Shown: positions 11,205 through 23,133, counted from the stretch's first letter. The stretch is 64,000 nucleotides of DNA from Megaleporinus macrocephalus (GCA_021613375.1 CM038719.1:38415120-38479119); one strand, 5' to 3'. Notes: generated by a model not told the origin, from the letters alone. Translations and numbers: made by a program.

Positions 11205-12270
11205 ATACTAGGCAGTCCATACTGTGCCCGACCACAATTGACCCCCCCAAAGCCTAGTTCTTTTGACCAGGGTGATTGATTCAGTTGGTATACATCTAGT
11301 GTGATCACTAATTGGCCTGAGCACCAAACAAGAACATGTAACTGCTGCATCCGTCCCATTAATCAAAAACCCAGGAGCAGAGGGGTCACTCTGGTCTACT
11401 GTGTGAGAAAGTCCTTGAGAGTAATGATGCTTCTATCTGCTGACCTGGGGGTGGTCAGCCCCCTCCATTGTTTGTCCTATCTGCTGATCTGAGGTGGTCA
11501 ACTCCCTGCATTGTTGGTATGGCCCTTTGATTGCCAACCATAAGGTCACGCAATAACCCTCCAAGGTGGCAACCATCAACCATCCTTGCAGGGAGTCGGC
11601 CCCTCTCTACTTTGATAAGGTAATACCACCACCCACTAAAGTGAAGACCATCAACCATGCAAATGGTTCCTTAACTCCCTCTTCTTTATCACCTTCAACC
11701 CCCTTTGCTTACCCCTCCCTAACACCGTCCTCTTCCTCACCTTTATCCTCCTCCCACAATTTTTTCCAGTAAATATATATTCCTAATCAGACTGGTTGTG
11801 ATCGACTGAGCTGTACCCACACATTCCTGGTTGTGTCAATAAACTCAAGTCTACGCTGAAGGTTTCCTGACTTCTGATTCCTGAAGGTCTAATTTCTAAC
11901 ATCCTGCTGCACCATTTAAGGTGGAACAGAAGAATTCCAACAAGAGGCTGGAGAACAGAAAGCACAACTTAAGCCTTGTGTGAGATCAAAGCTCATCAGA
12001 GCTTTGGCTAGCTCAGAAGTTCTGCATGTCTGATTCGTTCAGTGTGAATAAACCTCGCCCACAAGGTGAGCACCAAGTGTAGGTACAGGGCCACACGTGT
12101 ACCGTGACTGTGTATCACGTGGGGTCAGCATGTGGTGTATGGGCTGCGATCGCATCAATTTTGCCTTGTGCACCCTCACATCACTTGCAACGCTTCAAGT
12201 ACAAACCTAGATTATGCCTATATAAGCCCTTGGATTGATGACCTAAGTGGCTCAGACCCAGAACATGAGT
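11205..12270. mobile_element. 1.07-kb insertion splitting the Tc1 relic
   Basis: This segment sits exactly where the Tc1 relic is interrupted. GTTC occurs at both junctions (11201-11204 and 12272-12275) and may be a short target duplication. The inside holds an imperfect internal duplication of CTATCTGCTGA...GGTGGTCA near 11435-11500 and an AATAAA-type signal near 11838. A retroelement remnant is possible, but no LTR pair, coding sequence or terminal inverted repeat was recognised. Confidence 0.45.
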
Positions 12271-12585
12271 AGTTCCAAAGAAGAGTGATGTTAATATGTT
12301 AATACTACAGCATAGAAGTACATGTGGCAGCAGTCTGGGGAAGAACCTTTTCCAGTTCTAGCATGACTATGTCCCTGTGCCCAAAGCCAGCTTCATAAAG
12401 ACCTGGTTTGAGGTGTTTTTGACCTTTGAAGTCCAAAAGCTCAACTGCATTTGAACACATTAGCATGCCTGACCTCACAAATGCTCATTTACCTCCATAT
12501 CAATACTTGTAGTTTTGAAATGGCATCCCCAACAATGTCCCATACATAGGTGTGAAAGTCAGGCGTCCACATACTTTTGTCATTA
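12271..12585 (+). pseudogene. Tc1-type transposon relic, second half
   Basis: Continues the element after the insertion: AGTTCC...CTACAGCATA, CATGACTATGTCCCTGTGCC, CCTGACCTCACAAATGCTC, and the end GGCGTCCACATACTTTTG. The order matches the C-terminal half of the transposase and the 3' terminus of fish Tc1-like elements. It is noncoding now. Confidence 0.7.
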
Positions 12586-13260
12586 ATATCACTGTTTATA
12601 TTTACCTTAAAAAGCTCATTCAAGACATTAGAGCTCAAGCCTATAGAATCAATCAATCATACTCTGAAACTAGGGATGAAGTTCTCAGGGTGTAACTGTC
12701 TGAGTGTCAGCCATTTAGTAAAGAGGTTGTGAGTTCGATCCACAGCGAGGCAGCAGCCGTAAACTGGGAGTCCAGAGGAGCTTTACTGGTTTCCCTTTAA
12801 TCAATTTAATCCTAGCTGATGTAATAGAATCGACAGACAGCGTTGAGCTGTTCAGTGATGTGTTAGCAGCAGTTGGGAAAGATGCAGTGGAGCTTAAAGT
12901 GTTGCATGCTGGCTTTCGCCATTCCAGCTTGCTAGCGCTGTGTGAGGCTGGAGGCCCAGCTAGCGGGATAGAAATGTATGAAAATTGATCATGTTTAACA
13001 TCAGACCAAAAATAGATGACAGTTTGTATGACTGTTAAGCTGTACTGAAAGCACAGAGCTGTTAAGCATAGAGAGTCCTGGGTTTCAGTATAACTCCAGT
13101 ACATTGTGGATTTTGGGGTGTGTTTAGGATCATTATCCTTTTCACCTTTAGCTTTTTATGTTACAGGTCATGTGATGTTTGCTTCTAATATTTGCTGATA
13201 CTCAATAGAATTAATATGATGTTTGTAGTGCCATATAAAATTTGGCCTATGCAAAACATA
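12586..13260. other. Unrecognised; possible tRNA-like fragment
   Basis: A GAGTTCGATCC motif near 12730 resembles a pol III B box, but no partner A box or foldable tRNA was recognised. The 129-codon minus-strand frame covering 12715-13104 has no recognisable domain. Confidence 0.3.
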
Positions 13261-13362
13261 TACACAGGTAGGTGAAGGTAGTGTTACAGTTCATCTGTAC
13301 ACAGGTAGGTGAAAGTAGTGTTACAGTTCATCTGTACACAGGTAGGTGAAGATAGTGTCAGG
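13261..13362. repeat. 37-bp tandem repeat, about 2.8 copies
   Basis: Copies begin at 13261, 13298 and 13335, each with TACACAGGTAGGTGAA. The first two differ by one base; the third is truncated. Confidence 0.9.
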
Positions 13363-14305
13363 AGTTACTCAAGGGCTCTTATTAGTATAGTGTAAGGTGG
13401 TTACCTGGCAGGGCAATTCCTATATACACCTGCAATATGTGAATATGTCTGTTCATATGGATGCATGTGTATTTATATATACGGAGCTGATCCATATATA
13501 TAACCCAGCTCCATATATATATCCCAATCCAACCTTTGAGCCAATACTATATATAAAGCAGTCCAGTCAGTCCAGTTTTACTCCGAGAGTGAAGCAGAAG
13601 TGTGTGCACTTTGTGAAGAGCAGGATAGAAGGCGAAGGGAATTACATGTTCAGGTCCCTTGGCGGTGCTCCTTGGCCCTGTTAGGAAGGAACACGGTTCA
13701 CTCCACTGCCCATTTCAGCCGGCTGGCCCGGGCCACTTTTGCTGCCTGTTTACTCCCCAGGGGCTCAGATCCATCCTGTCGGAGTTCAGGTCACCTCTTT
13801 CTCTCACCCACACGCGCACACACACACATTCGTACACCTCTCTCACACACACTGTCTATGACTCTCAGCCTCTTTCCTCATGCACCTACTGTTTAGTCAC
13901 ATTAGCCAGTGGAGCTGCTTCCACTTCCACAAACTAGGCCAAAGCGACTGCCACCAGATAGGAGTCCATTAGCACACACCACGTATACTGCCTGAGCCTG
14001 ACAAGCAGCCATGACCTTGTGTGACCGGCGGACTCAAAGAATACTCGACTACCTCACTTTAAAGCGAGGGATTGGACAAAATCAAGTTTACACACTTTCC
14101 CATCGCAACCCAGATGAGGTCAATCAGGCACAACGCTGTTGGGGTCTGGAGTTGGTGTTTGTTTCTTTAGATTTGGAGCTAAGATCTTTAAGGTAGCTTG
14201 CTTCCAGCATTGTTGGACAGTATGTGTAGTGAAAAGGAAAGCAGGGTTTTGTAAAAAACAAAAAAAAGCCTAAATCTAATAAAAACATCTAAATATCACA
14301 TCAAA
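13363..14305. other. Unrecognised DNA with small microsatellites
   Basis: Contains ATATAT-rich sequence at 13475-13560 and a CA-rich run near 13808-13855. Short open frames overlap in different phases and none looks like a gene. Confidence 0.4.
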
Positions 14306-14307
14306 TA

Positions 14308-15182
14308 AAAAAATGCTGGAAAAAGTGAACTAAAAACAGTTTATGAAAAGCGGTAGCTGGAGAAACAGTTAGCTGGCGCTAGGCCACCACCGCTAGCTAG
14401 TATGCTGAAAAAAGTGAACTAAAAACGTGTTTATGGAAAATGCTAGCTGGAGAAACAGTTAGCTGGCGCTAGGCCACCACCGCTACCTAGTATGTTGAAA
14501 AAAGTGAACTTAAAACGTGTTTATGGAAAACGCTAGCTGGAGAAACAGTTAGCTAGTGCTAGGCTACCACCGCTAGCTAGTATGCTGAAAAAAACTAACT
14601 AAAAACAGTTTTTTATGGAAAATGCTAGCTGGAGAAACAGTTAGCTAGCACTAGGCTACCACCGCTAGCTAGTAGGCTGAAAAAAATGAACTAAAAACAG
14701 TTTTTTTATGAAAAGCTGTAGCTGGAGAAACAGTTAGCTAGCGCTAGGCCACCACCGCTAGCTGGTTTGCTGAAAAAAGTGAACTAAAAACGTGTTTATG
14801 GAAAACGCTAGCTGGAGAAACAGTTAGCTAGCGCTAGGCCACCACCGCTAGCTGGTTTGCTGAAAAAAATGAACTAAAAACATTTTTTATAGAACACGCT
14901 AGCTGGAGAAACAGTTGGTTAGCACTAGGCTACCACCGCTAGCTAGTAGGCTAAAAAAAATGAACTAAAAACAGTTTTTTATGAAAAGCGGTAGCTGGAG
15001 AAACAGTTAGCTAGCGCTAGGCCACCACCGCTAGCTGGTTTGCTGAAAAAAATGAACTAAAAACATTTTTTATAGAAAACGCTAGCTGGAGAAACAGTTA
15101 GCTAGTGCTAGGCTACCACTGCTAGCTAGTTTGCTGAAAAAAATGAACTAAAAACAGTTTTTTATGGAAAACGCTAGCTGGA
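14308..15182. repeat. 90-bp tandem repeat, about 10 copies
   Basis: The TGCTGAAAAAA motif recurs every ~90 bp (for example 14402 and 14492), followed by AACTAAAAAC, GCTAGCTGGAGAAACAG and CTAGG(C/T)(C/T)ACCACCGCTAG. Copies vary by a few bases, mainly in poly-A and poly-T runs. Each unit has one or more GCTAGC palindromes. No coding potential. Confidence 0.95.
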
Positions 15183-15233
15183 CACACAATTTGGTACTGC
15201 TATTCGGACACACTAGCCGCGCTTGTCTACTGA

Positions 15234-15996
15234 CCCTTACAAAAAAGAAGTTTATTCAAGTGTACCATTAGTTTACTTCTTTCAAACTAAAAGTAAGTGA
15301 GTATGCTTTCAGTTTACTCTTTATGTACTTCTCAGTGATATACTAAACACAGTTATACTTAAGTATGCTTGGGTTATACTGACTAGTATAGAACAGTCTA
15401 AGTATATTTGGCCTTTACTTGTACTTAATCTTTTGATTGAGATTAAGTATTAAGTAAGTATTGTTGCTCTGCACAAAAACACATCCAGTACAATATTTGT
15501 TTAAAAATTTATTTATAAATACTTATAAAGATACAGATATGTTTCTTAATCTGAGTGTGTCTTGTTTATTTTATGTGTGTCCACTGGTGAGTAAGTAAAC
15601 GTTGTTAAAATTCTATTTTAAAGAAAAAAAACCTTAAACCTAGTCATATACTTTAAAGTACAACAATAATATAAGCAGTAAATTATAAGTATTATGTTAA
15701 GTTCACTTAAAGAAAACTTAAAAGCTAGTAAACTAACAGTAAACCCTTAAATTTACTTTTAGTGTAGTTGCAGTACAAAAGCTCTAAACTAGTTGTATAC
15801 TTGGTTTACTACTCTTACACTTAAAGTGTACTTAAAAGTATACTTTTAAAAACTAGAAAGTGGGCCAATTTAGTCCCAAGAAGTATTAAAATAGTACATA
15901 TACGAGTGTACTACTAGTACAATGACATTAGTATAGTAACTGCACAAAGTATACTTAATAAAATGAACTTTAAGTATACTTATTTTCTGTAAGGGG
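15234..15996. mobile_element. ~763-bp non-autonomous DNA element with terminal inverted repeats
   Basis: The left end reads CCCTTACAAAAAAGAAG and the right end, reversed, CCCTTACAGAAAATAAG: imperfect inverted repeats of about 17 bp. The inside is AT-rich and full of AAGTATACTT-like palindromic motifs. There is no transposase. No clear target duplication is visible, so the superfamily is undecided. Confidence 0.55.
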
Positions 15997-16821
15997 AGTA
16001 GAATAGAAGTAAGTGATTTCAGTAAGATTACATGATTGGCTGTGTAGCCTGAGAAAGAGGATGCTCTATTGGCCAGATCTATTTGTATATGTGTATTTGT
16101 ATATATATATATATTTGATTCTATCAATATGAAGCTGCAAGTGCCAGACTAGTGCTCTTCCATTCAGGCCGGTGTAAAAATAAGACATACTTTACTGGCA
16201 GGGTGTCCAGAATGAAAACTGATGACCACACAATAACAGGTCTGCTTAAGGTGAAGTACGGTGACAGCTGCCCTTGGGTATAAGCTGACCGCCAAGCTTT
16301 CCACGCTCTCCATGAGACAGCAAATACAAACACACAAGCTGGAGCGGCAGTGGGCCTGAACTTGATGAATACACTTACCGCCATCAGACATCTCTATCGG
16401 GTAGCTCCTCCATGCTTGTGTCCATTTAGAGACACAGTTAGTTAGTGTCAGCCATCTCTCAGTCCTTAATCAGTGGTCAGTGGATGGTGTAACACCTATT
16501 AACCTAGCGGTGATACTGCTAGCAGTGACACTCCTGACAGTGACAAAACTCCTGGACACTCGATCTGTGGCTTGATTTGATTTGCTACACTCACAGTGCA
16601 CTTTAAGGTAGATAGATGTCAGTTCGGCTACAGAACCTCATCTTCTCCGGTTGCAGTGCTGCCCAGTGCCTGACCAGGTCACCAGTGGAGCAACTGTTGC
16701 AAATGCCCCTACATTGAGGGTAATGTGACCAATCAGATCCATTCTTTGTATGAACAATGTTTGACTAAAGAGGGGCAGTTCCAGTCCTATAGCCTAATTG
16801 CAATATATGATTATACGCAAA
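15997..16821. other. No recognised feature
   Basis: Non-repetitive DNA with a short TA tract near 16090-16112. Minus-strand frames of 75-86 codons at 16124-16391 overlap each other in different phases, and neither resembles a known protein. Confidence 0.4.
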
Positions 16822-17873
16822 GGCGGTGTACTGGTTAGCTCGGTGGTTTAGTGGTTAGTACGATGGTGTAGTGGTTAGTACGGTGGTTTAGTGGTTAGTA
16901 CGATGGTGTAGTGGTTAGTACGGTGGTGTAGTGGTTAGTACGGTGGTTTAGTGGTTAGTACGATGGTGTAGTGGTTAGTACGGTGGTATAGTGGTTAGTA
17001 CGGTGGTGTAGTGGTTAGTACAGTGGTGTAGTGGTTAGTATGGTGGTGTAGTGGTTAGTATGGTGATGTATTGGTTAGTATGGTGGTGTAGTGGTTAGTA
17101 CGGTGGTATAGTGGTTAGTACAGTGGTGTAGTGGTTAGTACAGTGGTGTAGTGGTTAGTACGGTGGTGTAGTGGTTAGTACGGTGGTAAAGTGGTTAGCT
17201 CGGTTGTTTAGTGGTTAGTACGATGGTGTAGTGGTTAGTACGGTGGTATAGTGATTAGTACGGTGGTGTAGTGGTTAGTACAGTGGTGTAGTGGTTAGTA
17301 TGGTGGTTTAGTGGTTAGTACGATAGTGTAGTGGTTAGTATGGTGGTGTAGTGGTCAGCACGGTGGTGTAGTGGTTAGTATGGTGGTGTAGTGGTTAGTA
17401 TGGTGGTGTAGTGTTAGTACGGTGGTGTAGTAGTTAGTATGGTGGTGTAGTGGTTAGTACGGTGGTGTAGTGGTTAGTACGGTGGTGTAGTGGTTAGTAT
17501 GGTGGTGTAGTGGTTAGTACGGTGGTGTAGTGGTTAGTATGGTGATGTAGTGTTAGTACGGTGATGTAGTGGTTAGTATGGTGGTGTAGTGGTTAGTACG
17601 GTGGTGTAGTGGTTAGTATGGTGATGTAGTGTTAGTACGGTGGTGTAGTGGTTAGTATGGTGGTGTAGTGGTTAGTACGGTGGTGTAGTGGTTAGTACGG
17701 TGGTGTAGTGGTTAGTACGGTGGTGTAGTGTTAGTACGGTGGTGTAGTGGTTAGTATGGTGGTTTAGTGGTTAGTACGGTGGTGTAGTGGTTAGTACGGT
17801 GGTGTAGTGGTTAGTAAGGTGGTGTAGTGGTTAGTACGGTGGTGTAGTGGTTAGTACGGTGGTGTAGTGGTAG
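16822..17873 (+). repeat. 20-bp minisatellite, array 1 (about 52 units)
   Basis: Unit GTGGTTAGTACGGTGGTGTA, the same as in the array at 57804-60190. Common variants are CGATGG, CAGTGG, TGGTGATG and TGGTATA. The first half keeps strict 20-bp phase; from about 17410 several units are 19 bp (GTGTTAG). The unit corresponds to the A-box part of the tRNA-derived SINE seen elsewhere here, though no SINE body follows this array. Confidence 0.95.
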
Positions 17874-17940
17874 GTGTAAGTAGTGCACTATTTAGTTCTA
17901 ACTTCTACAAACAAATACAGAGCACAATTTGCTGAGTACT

Positions 17941-18358
17941 TACAGTGGCATACAAAAGTTTGGGCACCCCTGTTCAAAATGACTGTTACTGTGAACAGTT
18001 TAGCAAGTTGAAGATGAAACGATCTCCAAAAAGCATAAAGATAAAACCCTTTTCAGCATTTTAAGCAATATCAGTGTATTATTTTGGTCTTTGGACAATT
18101 TTAGAGTGAAAAAAAAGAAAAAGTATGGGAACGCTTGAAGATCTGTGCACTCAGAGAACTCTGACCGAGGTCTCACACCTTAATTAGCCTGTTAGGGTTG
18201 TGGCTTGTTCATAGTCATTGTTAGGAAAGGCCAGGTGATGCAAATTTCGTAGCTTTATAAATACTCTTCTCTAACCTTGTCCCGAAAAACTGCCCAGCTG
18301 CCCAGCACTGAACAGGGTAGAGGCCCACAATGCAGGAGAAGCTATAAGAAGATAGCTG
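17941..18358 (+). mobile_element. Tc1-type transposon 5' end fragment
   Basis: Begins TACAGTGGCATACAAAAGTT and continues with TGGGCACCCC, TTAATTAGCCTGTTAGGG, AAAGGCCAGGTGATGCAAAT and GGAGAAGCTATAAGAAGATA. This is the left end and noncoding leader of a well-known teleost Tc1-like family, up to the start of the transposase region. The element is cut off where the 21-bp minisatellite begins at about 18365. Confidence 0.7.
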
Positions 18359-18364
18359 CTCATA

Positions 18365-19895
18365 GGATATATGGAATGAACACCGATATATGGAATGAAC
18401 ATTGATATATACGGAATGAACATTGACCTATATGAAATAAACATTGATATATATGGAATGAACACTAATATATATGGAATGAACACTGATATATATGGAA
18501 TGAACACTGATATATATGGAATGAACACTAATATATATGGAATGAACACTAATATATATGGAATGAACATTGATATATATATATATAGAATGAACATTGA
18601 TATATATGGAATGAACATTGATATATATAGAATGAACATTGATATATATGGAATGAACACTGATATATATGGAATGAACATTGATATATATTGAATGAAC
18701 ATTGATATATATAGAATGAACACCGATATATATAGAATGAACATTGATATATATGGAATGAACATTGATATATATGGAATGAACACCAATATATGGAATA
18801 AACATTGTTATATGTAGAAAGAACATTGAAATATATAGAATGAACATTGATATATATGGAAAGAACATTGATATATATGGATTGAACACTAATATATATG
18901 GAATGAACATTGATATATATATAGAATGAACATTGATATATATGGAATGAACATTGATATATATAGAATGAACATTGATATATATGGAATGAACACTGAT
19001 ATATATGGAATGAACATTGATATATATTGAATGAACATTGATATATATAGAATGAACACCGATATATATAGAATGAACATTGATATATATGGAATGAACA
19101 CCAATATATGGAATAAACATTGTTATATATGGAATGAACATGGATATATATGGATTGAACACTAATATATATGGAATGAACACTAATATATATGGAATGA
19201 ACACTAATATATATGGAATGAACACTGATATATATGGAATGAACATTGATATATATGGAATGAACACTAATATATATGGAATGAAGACTGATATATATGG
19301 AATGAACACTGATATATATGGAATGAACACTAATATATATGGAATGAACACTAATATATATGGAATGAACATCGATATATATGGAATGAACACTGATATA
19401 CATAGAATGAACATTGATACATATGGAATGAACACTAATATATATGGAATGAACATCGATATATATGGAATGAACATCGATATATATGGAATGAACACTG
19501 ATATATATGGAATGAACATTGATATATATGGAATGAACACTAATATATATGGAATGAACACTGATATATATGGAATGAACATTGATATATATGGAATGAA
19601 CACTAATATATATGGAATGAACACTGATATATATGGAATGAACACTGATATATATGGAATGAACACTAATATATATGGAATGAACACTGATATATATGGA
19701 ATGAACATCGATATATATGGAATGAATACTGATATATATGGAATGAACACCGATATATATGGAATGAACATTGATATATATGGAATGAATACTGATATAC
19801 ATGGAATGAACACTGATATATATAGAATGAACATTGATATATATATGGAATGAACACTGATATATATAGAATGAACATTGATATATATGGAATGA
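18365..19895. repeat. 21-bp minisatellite, about 72 units
   Basis: Unit GAACACTGATATATATGGAAT with (C/T)G/A-type variants. Because 21 is divisible by three, all three minus frames and one plus frame stay open for hundreds of codons. These frames encode only heptapeptide repeats and are not genes. A 315-bp block (15 units) is duplicated: the marker CACCAATATATGGAATAAAC occurs near 18783 and again 315 bp later. Confidence 0.95.
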
Positions 19896-20689
19896 ACATA
19901 TATATCAGTGTTTATTGTTTTATTTATAGTTTATCATTGTTGTCATTGTTTTGGACTAGAGCCAATAGAAAGTACTGCATATTTGTCATGTGTGCATTCA
20001 GTCTTTACTTGTAATCAATCAATCTCAGGGTTGACCATATCAATCATAAAGCAGCCAGTGAGTGGACTGGACCTCTAAAAAGACTGGACAGGGATTTGAA
20101 CGTAGCGAGCGTGATTTATAGTCTCTCTAGCTTTTTAACTCAGTGTGCCATTGGCTGGTCAAGCGAACACCGAGATTTGAAACACAGTGGGAAACTTGGC
20201 CGGACGCATTCGCAGCTCAACTCGTCCACGCTAATGCCAGACAGTGCTGCTCGTGGGACGTGCTAGATCAACATGTGACCTCGTGAAATGTTTTCACACT
20301 TTTAAAGGTCTTGGATGCTTGATTTTCTGAGGCCATCGCCCGAGTTCACACACAGTGTAGCAGTCGCATCTCGTAGTATCATCTTCAAGCTAAATAATTC
20401 ATACACAAATGCTAGAAATGTTTCATAAGAACATGCTAAAGGGAGGTCAGTGGAGTTCAACAGCCTCTCAAGTGAGGCGAGCTGTCGTCCTAACAACCTG
20501 AGCTGACTCTGTATGTTGGGTTTAGTCTAATACTTGCCTTTTTCTCATCTACCTTTCACAGGTTTTAGCTTGTATTTAGTCCTGTGTTGTTGTTGTATTT
20601 AGTCTTGATGTTTAATAGATGCTATCTTTCACCTAATGTTTATCAGCTTAAACAGTTCATTAGATCGGGACTCCAGCCCAATATAATTA
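19896..20689. other. Unrecognised single-copy-like DNA
   Basis: Contains a CpG-bearing stretch at about 20090-20290 of ordinary complexity. No coding, RNA or transposon signal was recognised. Confidence 0.4.
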
Positions 20690-21462
20690 TATTAGAACCT
20701 GACTATAGTCAAGCAAAACTCCATTAGAACCTGACTGTAATGGAATTTTCTACAGTCAGGTTCTAATAGAATATTGTAGGGCTACAGTCAGGGTCTAATT
20801 TTATTTTATTGGGCTGCAGTCAGGTTCTAATGAAATGTTATTGGGCTACAATCAGATTCCAGTGGAATTGTATTGGGCTACAGTCAGGTTCCAATGGAAT
20901 GTTATTGGGCTACAATCAGATTCCAATAGAATTTTATTGGGCTACAGTCAGGTTCTAATGAAATGTTATTGGGCTACAGTCAGATTCCAGTGGAATTTTA
21001 TTGGGCTGCAGTCAGGTTCTAATAGAATGTTATTGGGCTACAGTCGAATTCTAATGGAATTGTATTGGACTACAGTCATGTTCTAATGGAATGTTATTGG
21101 GCTACAATCGAATTCCAATGGAATTTTATTGGGCTACAATCGAATTCCAATGGAATGTTATTGGGCTACAGTCCAGTTGTAATGGAATGTTGTTGGGCTA
21201 CAATCAGATTCCAATGGAATTTTGTTGGGATACAGTCAGGTTCTAATTTAATTTTATTGGGCTACAGTCAAGTTCTAATGGAATGTTGTTGGGCTACAGT
21301 CAGGTTCGAATTAAATTTTGTTGGGATACAGTCAGGTTCTAATTTAATTTTATTGGGCTACAGTCAGGTTCTAATGGAATGTTGTTGGCCTACAATCAGA
21401 TTCCAATGGAATTGTATTGGGCTACAGTCCGGTTCTAATTTAATTTTATTGGGCTACAAGCC
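20690..21462. repeat. 32-bp minisatellite, about 24 units
   Basis: Unit includes GTTCTAATGGAATGTTATTGG followed by GCTACAGTCAG. Many units alternate between a GGTTCTAAT type and an AGATTCCAAT type, giving a 64-bp dimer. Open frames of 83 and 177 codons across the array are by-products. Confidence 0.95.
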
Positions 21463-21564
21463 AGGTTGGGTAACAATTGGAATAGACAAAATTGTCAGAA
21501 ATGGTCCTCAGACAGAATTTTCACTCCCTACAATTTGGGGTAAGAATACAATGTTGTTGGACCT

Positions 21565-21675
21565 TACACTACCAGTCAAAAAGTTTGGACACACCTAACT
21601 CACACATAACTCAAAATTCATTACTATTAATATAGCACCTGGGTAGGTGTGTCCAAACTTTTCACTGATAGTGTA
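21565..21675. mobile_element. 111-bp Tc1-type MITE
   Basis: Two ~31-bp inverted repeats (21565-21596 and 21645-21675) share TACACTA(C/T)CAGT and AAGTTTGGACACACCT, with only ~48 bp between them. Ends are TA. This is the shortest possible form of a mariner/Tc1 derivative. Half copies lie near 23640-23725 and 40250-40280. Confidence 0.75.
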
Positions 21676-22209
21676 TTTGAGCTTCGATGGGGTCCAGTCA
21701 AGTTGGAAAAGTTGGGTTTTGTTGGGTTGTATCAATGCAAGTGATACCAATAACTGGAAGTCGGCTGTTATTGTTGATCATTTTATATGGTTGCTCATGA
21801 AGACACTCCACGGGTCACGTTTGGCTGTTGTATTTGATCTTCAGTGGGATTAGGACAGAGTTTTATAGACTATGATACATGAATCAGCATTTTGACTTAG
21901 AAAATTAAAGGTTGCCATATATTTTTGAATTCATTGAACTTCTAATAGTAAGTTATTAAGGCAACCAGATTAACAGAACATTTTTCCCCAGTGTACAGCT
22001 TTAGTTGGGTTCAGCCAGAATGTGACCAATGAATATTCTTATATGATTATATCATCGCTGACCAAAGAAAACCTGTACTTTCATTTTTGTCAATGTTCAT
22101 GTTTCTACCTCATTTAAATGCAGCGGCTGCTGTTAATATTGTGTACAAATTTCCTGGTGAACGGACCAATGGAAATGCTCTAAACTGGCTTGTAAAAAAA
22201 TCTGGTTCA
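21676..22209. other. No recognised feature
   Basis: AT-rich single-copy-like DNA; nothing coding or repetitive recognised. Confidence 0.45.
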
Positions 22210-22960
22210 ATTGACTTACATTGAAACTAAAGACAGTTTTTGCCCTCTCCTGTAAAGTTGTCTTTTTGCACAGTCTATTATGAGGGCAAAGTGCGTTGAG
22301 CCTGGATGGCATTGCTGGGAAATGTTCACGTGGGCTTTAGCTGGCTGAGCGGCTCGGGAGGCCGTTAAACGGATTTGACAGCGATTGTTATTTACAGTGA
22401 GTGAAAAAAAAAGAAGTGTGTAATTCTTGTCAATAAAGTGTACACAGGGAAGGTTAATTAGATAGAGACAGGCCTTCATTCCCCTCTTCCTCAGCAGAGT
22501 AATTGAATTAGTCAGAGCGGGAGGCACCATCAGCCGCAGCTTGAGTTTGGGCTTTGGAACAAAAAGATGTGAACCCATGTAGCCTTTAGGAGAAAGGGAA
22601 GGGGATGGAGGGAGGGGTGCCCTCTTTCTCTCTTCAACAAAAACAGGGCTTCTATTGAAAACACTCTGCTGCCGTTGTCAGCTGGAGGAATCAATTAAAG
22701 GCACAGCGGTGCGTGGTGGAGCGCTGCAAGACCTGCGTCTGGGTTGGGATGTTGCATGACGACAGAGGCTCTAATGTTCCAGCTCCCTTCCAACAGGGTC
22801 GCAATGGGCCTCCTGGTGGCACAGCAGCTTCCGAGGGTCTTCCTCAGCTCCTCGGAATGGAAGTGTTTGCAGTGCCGTGAGCCAGGATAATGGCTCTGCC
22901 GCACGAAAACCATCATGTGGCCTCGATTAAAATAATCATCTCTCACAAAATAGAAGAGTG
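22210..22960. other. Candidate conserved non-coding region
   Basis: GC-balanced, non-repetitive DNA with several homeodomain-like cores (GTTAATTAG near 22455, GTAATTGAATTAG near 22500, ATTAAAATAAT near 22927). It has no recognisable open frame and lies between AT-rich and repeat DNA. I infer a possible regulatory element; conservation is untested. Confidence 0.4.
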
Positions 22961-23096
22961 GAGCCGGAAAAAGCTTCCCAGTACCGGTTTGACCTGGTTT
23001 TTATCAATGATTGAACAAAATTTGTATTACAGGCCTTCCGCTTTACTCACACCTTCTTATTCACTTCAACAACATGGGCACTCACTTCAACATGGG

Positions 23097-23098
<2 letters not shown>

Positions 23099-23130
<32 letters not shown>
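23099..23130. repeat. (TA)n microsatellite
   Basis: About sixteen perfect TA dinucleotides. Confidence 0.9.

Positions 23131-23133
<3 letters not shown>

Noticed and set aside
11514..11901. Possible solo LTR from TGTTGG to TAACA
   Set aside because: The 5-bp flanks do not match, and no second LTR or primer-binding site is visible.
18428..19834. 468- and 417-codon minus-strand frames and a 239-codon plus-strand frame
   Set aside because: All are readings of the 21-bp array (seven-codon period), with no non-repeat sequence, start context or domain.
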